Assembly: GCA_003024175.1 (NCBI GenBank)
Contig: MDYQ01000353.1
Coordinates: 248,001-312,000, forward strand
Direction of reading: 5' to 3'
Source: Planoprotostelium fungivorum
Lineage: Eukaryota; Evosea; Variosea; Cavosteliida; Cavosteliaceae
DNA: 64,000 nt
The position numbers and the translations under genes were made by a program. The notes under the pieces are model-generated. The model had not been told where the DNA came from. It made no database searches and saw only the letters and a list, made by a program, of their open reading frames with translations. This document shows, piece after piece, positions 49,593-61,470 of this stretch (positions within the stretch are counted from its first letter, which is position 1; each line of letters begins with the position of its first letter).

Positions 49593-50232
49593 TTATAATA
49601 TGTTACAGGCTTGCTTCTTCTTGATCTGTTTTTTTGTCTTCGTGATGTTCTGCTCCATTCTGATCATGCGCACAATCTCGTCGAAGGCAGAGTCGATGTT
49701 CTGTCCTGTCTTTGCGCTGGTCTCTAAGAACTTCCCTCCAAAGCAATCGGCCAGCTTCTTTCCCTCCAGCGTCGTGACTTCCCTCTCATCCTCTAGATCG
49801 GCCTTATTTCCAATGACCAGAATGGGGACTCTGTCTTTTTCCTTTGCCATCAATGCCTGTTGATAGAGCTTGGGTAGTTCCTCAAAGGACGATCTATCGG
49901 TTATGGAGTACACCATTAAGAATCCGTCGCCAGTTCGTAAATAAGCGTCTCTCATGCAGCAGTATTCCTCCTGTCCTGCGGTATCCAGAATGTCTAGAAA
50001 GGTATGAGAAGACATTCTATGAAATGGGACTCACCTAAAACGCAGGACTGTTCATCGACGACGACTTGCTTTCTGTAGCTGTCCTCAATCGTGGGATCGT
50101 ACAACTCTACAAAGTGATTCTATCGAAATGTGAGAAGGGCAGAAACGAAGGGTGTCTCACCGAGATGTATTGCACTGTGATTGCGCTTTTACCAACGGCA
50201 CCTCCACCAATGACGGCCAGTCTGTGTGACAT
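49593..50232 (-). CDS. Ras-family small GTPase with Ala at the Gly13 position
   Basis: Ras-type GTPase, lipid-anchored by CNIL (CAAX) after a Lys-rich segment ([11 protein letters not shown]). G1 reads [11 protein letters not shown], so the residue matching Ras Gly13 is Ala; Gly12 is kept. Switch I is [11 protein letters not shown]3 is [13 protein letters not shown] with the catalytic Gln, G4 is NKAD and G5 is ETSAKT. It is otherwise close to canonical Ras in length and motifs. Three exons; the first ends at VQYIS. A 5' extension of the frame above 50232 is not supported. Confidence 0.92.
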
Positions 50233-50722
50233 CGTCTTATACCTCGATTTTGGAGAAGGAGAGAGGATGTGTTGTTCCGCAGTTGTGGGATGCTGCTCTA
50301 GCTTCCTCTTCTGGAATGGTTTCGTGTTCAACCAGAACATGCGTGCTTTGTGATGGTTCGGCGAATCTGTTTGAGCTGATCCTTTAAGTGTTGGTGTTCT
50401 CCCAAAGGTCATCGTATGACACTGAGCAAACAAACACTAAACACTGCCAAAAACGTAGGTCTCAAAGCTCGCAGATTTCATCGAGGTTTTCATCTACGGA
50501 GATATATATCAAGATGCTCAGCATCTACGATGCAGTTCTCATCCACACACCGCACGCTCCGATAGAGAGCTGTGTCTGTTTTTCCGTTTGTCTTTACTCT
50601 GCATTACACGTGGACTTCCAGAAGGAAGAGGGGCAATCAAACGGCCTCTCACACAGATAGAATGCACCGTCCAGGGTGACGATCTCTCCAGTCAACCACA
50701 GATTTGACCGTCGGTCCGTTTT
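50233..50722. other. Intergenic region, Ras to LysRS
   Basis: It lies between the Ras start and the LysRS stop, both minus strand. It holds short frames only, a GATATATATC run near 50500, and no supported gene or RNA. Confidence 0.35.
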
Positions 50723-53080
<2,358 letters not shown>

Positions 53081-53145
53081 CTGCCGTGTGATGGTGATTT
53101 TTAAAACAAGCCCGAGCCGATTATGTCCAGGAAGGAAAAAAGGAG
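53081..53145. promoter_or_regulatory. Compact divergent promoter, LysRS (-) / PGAP4-like (+)
   Basis: Only 65 bp separate the two start codons. It contains an ATG with a short upstream frame on the plus strand (MSRKEKRR, then stop) just before the PGAP4-like start. Confidence 0.4.
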
Positions 53146-54757
53146 ATGAGGGTAGGAATATCTAAACGAACCCTCGTCTTCGTGGCTGTCTTCTGCCAAT
53201 GTTTGATGTTCTACCTGTACCTTGCAAATCAATATCGCAATGTGAGGCATTCTGTATTCTGGGACAACGAAGAGGGAGAGCGACAGAAAGCCAAAGACAG
53301 AGAGACATCTCTCTTGAAAGATCTGCAGCTTCTGAAAGATGGTACACAAAAGTTGTCACATCTTGTTCAGAAGCGAGAACAACTGCAACGAGGAAAAGAA
53401 GAATTCTACAAGATATTCAACGCGTCATATTCAGAGGATTCTCAGGCGAAGACAGAGGTACATCATCATCAGTGATCACACGATTCACCTCGCCTCACAG
53501 TTCAAGAAGAAGGATCTGTGCATAGGAATCGTCACAGTGGATAGGAGACCCCAACGGTACCTCTTAGAAACGGTCGCCTCTGTCATACGAGGTGTGGACT
53601 CTGAGGTGTGAAGACCATCATCATATCATCTCTTCCTGATCCAACACCAGATCGCAGACAGAGTGACAATCTTCGTGCTGAACACGATGATCAACGAAGC
53701 TGATCACCCCGATGCTCTCTATCTCAGCCCACTCGTTCCCGTCCTCCATCGCTCCCACATTCCACAGGTGAAGACACTATTCCTCTGATTCTCTCTGATG
53801 CATCTCAGCTCGTTCCCAAAGGTCACGAAGACAGCGGTTGGTATAAGAAGGAGACGATCGATTACGTCACCTCCCTCAACGTCTGCCAGAAGCTGTCGAG
53901 GTGATCTCGTCATCGTTTTGTAGCTCAAGGACTCAGGTACACTCTCATACTGGAAGACGATGTCCTCGTCACTTCACATCTCGTCCAAAAGTTGTTCGAG
54001 AGGGCGTTGGATCCCCTCGAGCGAGGTCAATCTACAACGCAGAGCGGTCTATTCAACGAGGTGAGTCGTTCGATCCATTCTAAGCTGAACGACTGCAGCC
54101 TTGGCTCTTTGTGAGGTTGTTCTACACCAACTACTGGTCGGGGTGGGCAACAGAAGACATCTTCACCTTCCCATTCCTGTTCTTCACCCTGGGTTCCATC
54201 TTCACTCTCATCGTTCTCTTCTTCCTGTGGCCCTCTGGTGACTCTCTCACCCACTCTCCATCGTAACCGTGTGTAGGTAGAGACTTTGTGGGATTCGTGA
54301 AAGCAGAGAGGAAGATGGCTTTCATCTTGTGGATGAGTCTCTCTCTCTTCAGTGCCGTCTGTCTCTACTCTGTGGGGAAACAGAACATCATGTCCAACTT
54401 TCGAACCGGTGAGCGTTGTAGATGGATGGTACTGATGGAGCATCAGGCCTGTGGCCGTTCGGTTCACACGCGTTCACGGTGGGGATGGTGTTCAGCAACG
54501 ACAGAATGGAAGGGATGAGTCGATATCTCTTGGAAAACTACCAGGAGGTACCCGTAGACATACTCATCGGGCGATACGCTGGACAAGAGCATCTGAGGAT
54601 GTTACTATTGGTACCGAATCTAGTTCAGGTGAGAGAGGGATGGAATGAACGAGATCTGAATGGAACACAGCACATTGGGGCGTATTCCTCGAATCGAGAC
54701 AAGGTACAGGGTTTCAGGCATTTTTTGGACGATTCATATTTTGAGTATCTATCGTGA
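53146..54757 (+). CDS. PGAP4-like GPI-GalNAc glycosyltransferase
   Basis: Golgi-type glycosyltransferase resembling PGAP4/TMEM246, which adds GalNAc to GPI anchors. A short N-terminus is followed by a membrane anchor (TLVFVAVFCQCLMFYLYLA), a coiled stem (LLKDLQLLKDGTQKLSHLVQ) and a GT-A fold: LCIGIVTVDRRPQRYLLETV, then LILEDDVLVTSHL, whose EDD matches the DxD metal site. Two further membrane helices (FLFFTLGSIFTLIVLFFLW and ILWMSLSLFSAVCLYSVG) interrupt the GT domain, the distinctive PGAP4 arrangement. The end is DDSYFEYLS. An intron near 54409-54450 begins GTGAGCGTTGTAGATGG. Two neighbours encode candidate GPI-anchored proteins, but this is a general pathway enzyme. Confidence 0.82.
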
Positions 54758-54974
54758 GGATAGAGGTGAATGATGAGTCATCGGTAGAGAATAAACGAGA
54801 AGGAGAGTGAGCGAGAGGAATGACTCGTAGATGAAACGGAATGATAGCGGAATCAGTCAGTGCGAAGAACGCTGAATTCCCTCGCGAATCGCGAATGGAA
54901 GGAATCTTGCGAATTTCCAAAAAGGTCACGAACTAGCACAGAGAAACCATCTTCCAAACAGAGAGCGATTCGAA

Positions 54975-55825
54975 ATGGCTGAGATCCCTAACACGTGGCA
55001 CATTGCAACACAAGAAGAGTACGATGAATTCGTCAGAGCCATAGACTCTCCCGACAAATGGACTCAATGCTTTAAGAACGCCGACTCTTCGATTCAAGTG
55101 TGGTATCAGAAGGTCCGTTCTAGCGGCTCTGAACTCGACTCATTTTATACAGTCGGATGTCTCTCCCATCAATGAGGTGAAGATCCAAGCAGTTTGGAAA
55201 CAGATCAACCCCGAGGATCTCTATGACGTCCTCCACGACAGTAAATACAGAGGTGTCTGGGATAAGAACATGATAGACAACGACCTCATCGAGCAGTTAG
55301 ACAACAAGAATGACATTGGTTATTATTCTGCAAAGGTGTGATCGAATCTTCCGTATGTTTCTCAATTCAATCGCAGTGCCCAGTAGGAATCGCCAACAGA
55401 GACTTCTGCAACATCAGATCGTGGTCTGATATTCCAGACGGATATGTCATCATGAACCACAGCGTCCAACATCCCAAAGCACCTCTCAAGAAGAGTTTCG
55501 TTCGGTGAGATTACCTGAATAGCTGTCAGACCTGTGGACCTGACATCATTCAGAGCCAACTCTATCAAGACTGGCTACGTGATCCGAAGAAGGGAGGAGG
55601 GTTGTGTTATAACCTATGTGACCACCACCGATCCCAAAGGTAGATGATTTCATCTCGTCTGCAGATCATCTTCTCACATCCAGAACAGGCTCTATCCCCG
55701 TCATGATCTTCAACAAGATGACACAAAAGTTGGCTCCAAAAATTTTGGACCGTTTATCGAAGGCTGTACTGGATTACCCCGCATGGAAATCGCAGAACCA
55801 GCCCGAGCACAAGCCATGGAGATAA
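54975..55825 (+). CDS. START-domain lipid-transfer protein (PCTP/STARD10-like)
   Basis: Single START domain protein that probably carries phospholipid or sterol between membranes. It begins MAEIPNTWHIATQEEYDEFV. START blocks are NEVKIQAVWKQINPEDLYDV, YRGVWDKNMIDND, DIGYYSAKCPVGIANRDFCN, VIMNHSVQHPKAP, SIKTGYVIRRREEGCVITYV and GSIPVMIFNKMTQKLAPKIL. It ends QPEHKPWR with TAA at 55823-55825. The length and the VIMNHSV and NRDFC motifs match STARD2/7/10. There is no signal peptide or other domain. Confidence 0.88.
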
Positions 55826-55957
55826 ACAGTATGAACGATTTAAATGTGTCTCATCTTCTTTGTCATCAGAGAGCTGTGTTGTGGATGATGCTGGATCGTC
55901 TCAAAAATATGGTCCAAAAGTCGTGACGTGCGATCGATCATACAACCACGAATCATC

Positions 55958-57603
55958 ATGTCGAAAGAGGAGGAGACGAAAGAATCTCGTGAGACTAATG
56001 AATAGAGATAGAATCTGAACGAATGTGCAGTGGAGATCTTTGCTAAATGGAACGGCAAAGAGTATAAAGTGTGTCTGAAGCCAGAGCAGACGATCTGCGA
56101 CGTAAAAGAATCCCTCTTCCATGCCACTCAGGTCCTTCCAAAGAGACAAAAGCTGATTGGTCTCTTCAATGCAGGACACGAAGAGGTGAAAGGAAGGTCA
56201 CAAGCAGAAGTGGATATGGTGAGAGGGATAGAGGTGAATCATGTCACTCACTGACTGCAGATCCCCATCAGTCGTCTCTCCATCCCCAACAAGAAGAAGT
56301 TCATGTTAGTTGGAACACCAGAGGAGAGCATATTTCAAGAGTTAAAGCCTGAGGAGATGCCCGATGTGAGTGTTTCAGGTCACATTGGATGCTCTGACGT
56401 CCAAGGTATTTAACGACTTTGATTACGATCCCCGCGCTGTTGGATACACGAGAACAGAAGAGAACATGTCCAAACTTCACAATCGTCTCAAGACGGTGAG
56501 AGTCATCCTCAAACTGTTCATCCTGAAGCATCAAAACAGACCGAGATCCACCTCATCAACGAGCCAAGACCGGGTGAGAACATAACAAACCTCCATTTCA
56601 TGAAAATGTTTACGTACGAAACATCATCTATAGACTTGCATTGCAATGACATTCCATCAGATAAGAAACTTTTGGTTCTAGACTTAGATTACACTCTGTT
56701 AGACATGAAGGCATTAGACAAGGCAACGAGCACGAGAGGTGTGTCGGATGATCTCTTTCGACAACTGATGGAGAGAAGATATCATGAGACCACACTTGGA
56801 AGAGTTTCTCATCGCAGCCTTCAAGAAGTACGACATTGCCTTCTGGAGTCAGACTCATTGGAAGTGGATTGAGATGAAGTTGAGCGAAATGGGTTGTTTC
56901 AATAATCCTCATTACCACGTTTTATTCGGTGCGTCACACTTATTCACCTCACATCACCCTCCATCATCCATCAGCTTCATCTCATCATCTCTCTTCTCAT
57001 GCCATCATCATGATGATCACATCTCATCGTCGACTGTTCATCATGGTCTCTTCTTCATCACAAACCTCGATCGACAGACTTCATCCTCCTTTTTACTATT
57101 CAAATAGCTCTCGATAGAAAATCAATGTTCCCCATCACCACCCACGCCAAGGAGGGAAAAGACCACACTCACGAAGTGAAAGCCTTAGAGGTAAGAGGAG
57201 GAACACAGTGCACACTGACAGACAACAGATCATATGGAATAAGTTACCCCAATACAGTGCAAAGAACACGATACACGTGAACGATAGAGGAACGAAATGG
57301 AACTGATCTCGTGACAGGTGGACGACCTGCGTAGAAATTTTGCGATGAATCCACAGAGCGTGAGAACAACTTCGTTTGACATGTTCCATGACGATGATGG
57401 TAGGGACTGAAGGTTCACGCGTTCAAAGATGCATTGCAGAACCGAGAGGACAAAGAACTGTTTCACCTCTCTCAGTATCTCGATTTCATCGGTGATCATG
57501 AGGATTTCACGACCCTCGATCACTCGGTGAGAACTCTCTTCCTTTTATCACTGACGTAACACAGCAATGGAAGTACACCATTGGTCTGAAGAAACCCAAA
57601 TAA
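55958..57603 (+). CDS. UBLCP1: Ubiquitin-like domain CTD phosphatase (UBLCP1)
   Basis: Nuclear FCP1-type phosphatase with an N-terminal ubiquitin-like domain; in animals it dephosphorylates the 26S proteasome. MSKEEETKES joins across an intron to the UBL (LEIFAKWNGKEYKVCLK, then LPKRQKLIGLFN). The phosphatase has the DxDxT site in LLVLDLDYTLLDM, then MRPHLEEFLIAAFKKYDIAF, WSQTHWKWIEMKLSEMG, FPITTHA and IHVDDLRRNFAMNPQSGLKV. It ends YTIGLKKPK with TAA at 57601-57603. Domain order and length fit UBLCP1 throughout. Confidence 0.92.
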
Positions 57604-57718
57604 AGTCCGAAGAACACAGTCTTCATCTCGTCACGGTAGTTGATGAACGAACTTTCCGTCTCTTTTTCAGGACTGTCATTCTCGCGAGGTAACCCACTCA
57701 CAAAATCACAGGAGGAAG

Positions 57719-59948
57719 ATGAGGAACCACCTCTTCCTGTTTGTCTTCTTCGGATGTTGTGTTCTCTCTCAGGCACTCGTGAGACGTCCCCCTGGCATTC
57801 CCACATACGACCCTCAGAGCACAAATTTCACCGGACCTTCTTTCATCAAGTGGGCTCTACAGCAGAATAGAGACGCTCAAGGATACATACAAGTAGGAGT
57901 GCGACAGGGAGCGTATGATGTGAGATGGAGTGGATCATTTCTTCTGTTTAACGATCTACAGGTGTATACAAATGGAGGTCCATTCTTCCAATTGTTTGGG
58001 CTGTCCAACGTTACTTTATGGCTTGACGATGTGATCCTCACATTCCGGCAGTCACTCGCCTCCCGTTCCGCGATAGAGGCCTATAGCACCACCAATTGTT
58101 CTGTGAGAGGAGTAACAGTCCATTTCAATCCTCCAGGGACAACTCAAGCCGTCGTCAACAACATCACCAAAGTAACATCGTCGCATTGAATCCGCACTGA
58201 ATCCCTCAGGTGGATCAAAATACCTTCTGGGTGGACGCCACTGTGTGCGATGGTTACAGTCTATCCAACGTACCAGGAAAGAGGGTGATCTCATTGGCAG
58301 CGCGAGTTAATCTAATCGTTGACATCCAGCCGTGGTACGTTTTCAACGGACAGACCCTCCTTCCGACCGATCCATTCCGCACCTCCTTCGACATCTACAC
58401 CTCAGGAGTACAACTCCTCACTCCAGACGGCAAACGATTCCGCCTTCAGTGATCCATTTCCCCTTGCGCATCTCATCCTTCTCAGGACTGCCGCATGGCA
58501 GATGGCCAACAACAACATCAACTTGGGTGATATTCTAGCAACCAGAGGAAGCGGAGAGACCTTTCAAACCATTATCAACTCTAGGAACTTCTCCATCATC
58601 GATTTCACCATCACGTCCGGTGGCGGCATGGGATGGTTTTTGGCGGGAGGTTACGGTGCTCATCGCTTCGAGAGATTGAAAATCACGCGAAATCCTGACC
58701 CACCCGTCCCCGGTGGGGTTCCACCCGTCTTGTCTTTATCTGCAGGTGAGGAGAGAACATCATGACATCAGTGGTGATGCTTACAGATGGACTCCATGTG
58801 GTGGGCATGGATAATGGCCCCATCATTGTGGATAGTTATTTCGAGGGTATGGGAGGTAAGAGGAAGGTGGAAGTGAAGGTAACCAACCGACCCGATCAGA
58901 TGATGGAGTCAACCTCTTGAATGAGTTTGTGCTCATCCTCAACTACCAACTCAACAACACGATCGTCACCAAATCAGTACCCTCCTACTGGGCTGCGGGA
59001 GATCGAATCAGGCTGTACAATCAAGAGTTACAACCTCTCGGCTTCTCTACCATATTGTCCCTCACCGTGAGAACTCTTCTCGATGCGAAAAATCTAACAG
59101 AGACACAGCTGAGATCAGACAAGAACACTTCGATCGTACTCTCCAGCTCTCCCCTCAACGCGATTTACATCTCCGACCGAAATCGCGCCAACGCAAACTT
59201 CGTCATCACAAACAACACCTTCTACAACCACCGTGCACGTTCCATATTATGCAAGGGATCGAGGGGTGTCATCAGCCACAACAATTTCACCCTCATCACC
59301 CTGGGAGGTACGTACTCCTTCTCCTCCATTCATCCTCTCATCCCCACAGGTATATATGTTCAACCAGAGTCGGGAACCTTCTTCGAAGCAGATTATGCGA
59401 CGGATCTGAGCATCCACGACAACTACCTGCAAGACATTGGAGCTTCTGGAGGGAGCAACTACGGAGGATCCATCAGTGTCAATCTGAACTCTGCGGATGG
59501 ATACATCCCCACGGGTGCCTTCATGAACATCAGCATCGTCAACAATGTCATCAAGGGAAGTTGGGGCCATCCCATCAGAGTTCAATCGACAGCAGGCATC
59601 ACTGTGTCAGGCAATCAGTTCTACGCTCCTTTCAGGTGATTCATCTGATGATCACCACGATGATCGTGACGGTGAGACAGATCGGCGAGTCCATTGTTGA
59701 CGTTCCGCAACAACACTCTCCTAGTTGTAGAGGATAATTGCGTGTGGGGAAATACCACTGGAATCAATCTATCGGATCCCCCCTTGAACGGCATCCAGAC
59801 CACTTGCGTCCTCCCCAGCACATTCAGCACGTCGTCTATCGATGTCACTTCCATCAACACCACTGCTGTCGTTCGAACGATCAATGCCGCTCCGATGGAT
59901 CAGATGAATGTGGTGGCACTCTTCTTTATCATCACGCTCTTCCTCTGA
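57719..59948 (+). CDS. Secreted right-handed beta-helix protein, GPI-type tail
   Basis: Large secreted protein: signal peptide MRNHLFLFVFFGCCVLSQAL, then about 650 residues rich in Asn, Ser, Ile and Val with short repeated strands typical of pectate-lyase-like beta-helices (FVITNNTFYNHRARSILCKG, GVISHNNFTLITLGG, LSIHDNYLQDIGASGG, MNISIVNNVIKGSWG, ITVSGNQFYAPF). It contains DGLHVVGMDNGPIIVDSYFE and GMGDDGVNLL, a common Asp-rich turn in this fold. Many N-glycosylation sites are present. The C-terminus is Ser/Thr-rich, then hydrophobic (NVVALFFIITLFL), consistent with a GPI anchor. The substrate is unknown; it could bind or cleave polysaccharide. Frame changes between exons are all explained by short GT-AG introns. 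Confidence 0.82.
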
Positions 59949-60107
59949 TCGTGTTCTGAATAAACCCATCTCATCTTCTGTCGAACCTTCTGCACGAATG
60001 AAATCATCTACAATTTGGGCTCTGATTGACTGCGAGAAGTGAGTCGGGTCAGATAGAAAGTGTAACGATGAAAAGAATGGAATGAACGGCTCACATGTGA
60101 TCCTTGA

Positions 60108-61069
60108 TCAAGGATCTTCTTCCTCTTTTCCGTTCGTTTCACTTTCATCGGGCACCCACAGTGGATTTCTGATCAACTGTCTCTGGTCAAAAGAGAGAGT
60201 CATCATGATGATGGACATCACCTTCATCCAGGTGACCCTCTTGTTGTTGAGTGCATCCACTCTCTTGCGATGATGTGTGGACTGCAGGTGTAGATCCATC
60301 TCCCTCTCCTTCAGTCTCCTTCCACACTTGCACATCTTCTCTTCTTCTACTCTTGCAGCCGTCGAACTCCTCCTCCTCTTCTTCGATCTCCCCTCATCCG
60401 TCCATCGGATGTCATACAGCACCATCCCAGCTTCTTTGAATTTCGTCTTCTCTTCCCCGACGATCTTGGGGATCAGCAGCATCATCACCCTCTCCAGCTC
60501 CTGTCGTGCCACCTTGATGTCGTAATGGCCGTAGATCTTCTCTCGTCTGTCCAATTTTCAGTAGTTAGAGGAGGAGAGAATCTCACTGAGAGGGAGTATC
60601 AGCCAAGATGGAGGAATACTGATCGAATATCTTGTGATTCCTTAGGGGGTACATGTCTTTCAGCATCAATTCAGAACACTTTTTCGTCTTCCCTCTGAAT
60701 GATATGAGTGATGGAAGGCTCGATAGGACGGTCACCTTCTGATGTATTCTGTGAAACGGATCCTGCAGATGTGGAACAGAACTTGTCTTGATTGAGGACC
60801 ACCATCCCATGAGATGAAGGCGTGAACGTAGTCGTATAGATCTTTGAGTTCTTCGTCATTGAGACACATGTAAGAGACGTGTTCGAGATTGAGATACAAT
60901 TTAGTCTGCTTTTCTACCCTCGAAGATCATCAGTTGTGACGCAGCGTGTTGAGACTCACTCGTGTGCGGCGATATCTAGGTCTTCATCATATAAGTTTCT
61001 GATGGAAGCAAGAAGAATCCTATTACGATCCTCTGGCAACAAAAATTTGAGGTTCTCATCCTCCTGCAT
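60108..61069 (-). CDS. Unknown protein with a CxC...HxxxxHH zinc-finger-like motif
   Basis: Pieced from five exons: MQEDENLKFLLPEDRNRILL, then TKLYLNLEHVSYMCLNDEEL, SVSQNTSEGK, CSELMLKDMYPLRNHKIFDQ, then DIKVARQELERVMMLLIPKI and GMVLYDIRWTDEGRSKKRRR. A nuclear-type basic stretch precedes CKCGRRLKEREMDLHLQSTHH, a likely zinc site. It ends ETNGKEEEDP. I do not recognise the family. The basic patch and zinc motif suggest a nucleic-acid or chromatin role. Middle exon junctions are uncertain. Confidence 0.6.
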
Positions 61070-61470
61070 ATCTGATGATCCGAATCACCAATCGTGTGTC
61101 AGCCTCTGGCTGGTTGTATTGCTGATCAATTTCACACAAAGCCGACGATCAGAGGATAGTACTGCCCTTCGCATGAAGAGATGGAGGATGCATCTGTTCA
61201 TCACGAACGACTCCTTCGTGTGGAGACGGCTCGGGTGGGATGAAATTTCATGCAAGATTTCTTTCACAAATGCGATTATCGCAAATGTGAGACCCTGCGA
61301 ATGTGAAAATTGCAGAGGAGCGAAAACAAAGTTGGGCGAGAGGTTATGTCTAACGGCCCAACGGCAGGACCCAAAGCCGAACAATGGGTACAAAAGTGAG
61401 TCTATCGGATTACATGCTGCCATGATACCGATATGCGTCTGATCTCTCGGCCAGTGAAAACACATCGTAC
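61070..61470. promoter_or_regulatory. Divergent spacer, zinc-finger-like gene (-) / BCAS3 (+)
   Basis: Overlapping open frames exist on both strands here but show no splice sites or similarity, and their composition is unlike the neighbouring genes. I read the region as a divergent promoter. Confidence 0.4.

Noticed and set aside
60879-61465. Opposed long frames at the left of BCAS3
   Set aside because: Neither has splice context or recognisable sequence; they overlap on opposite strands in a divergent promoter.
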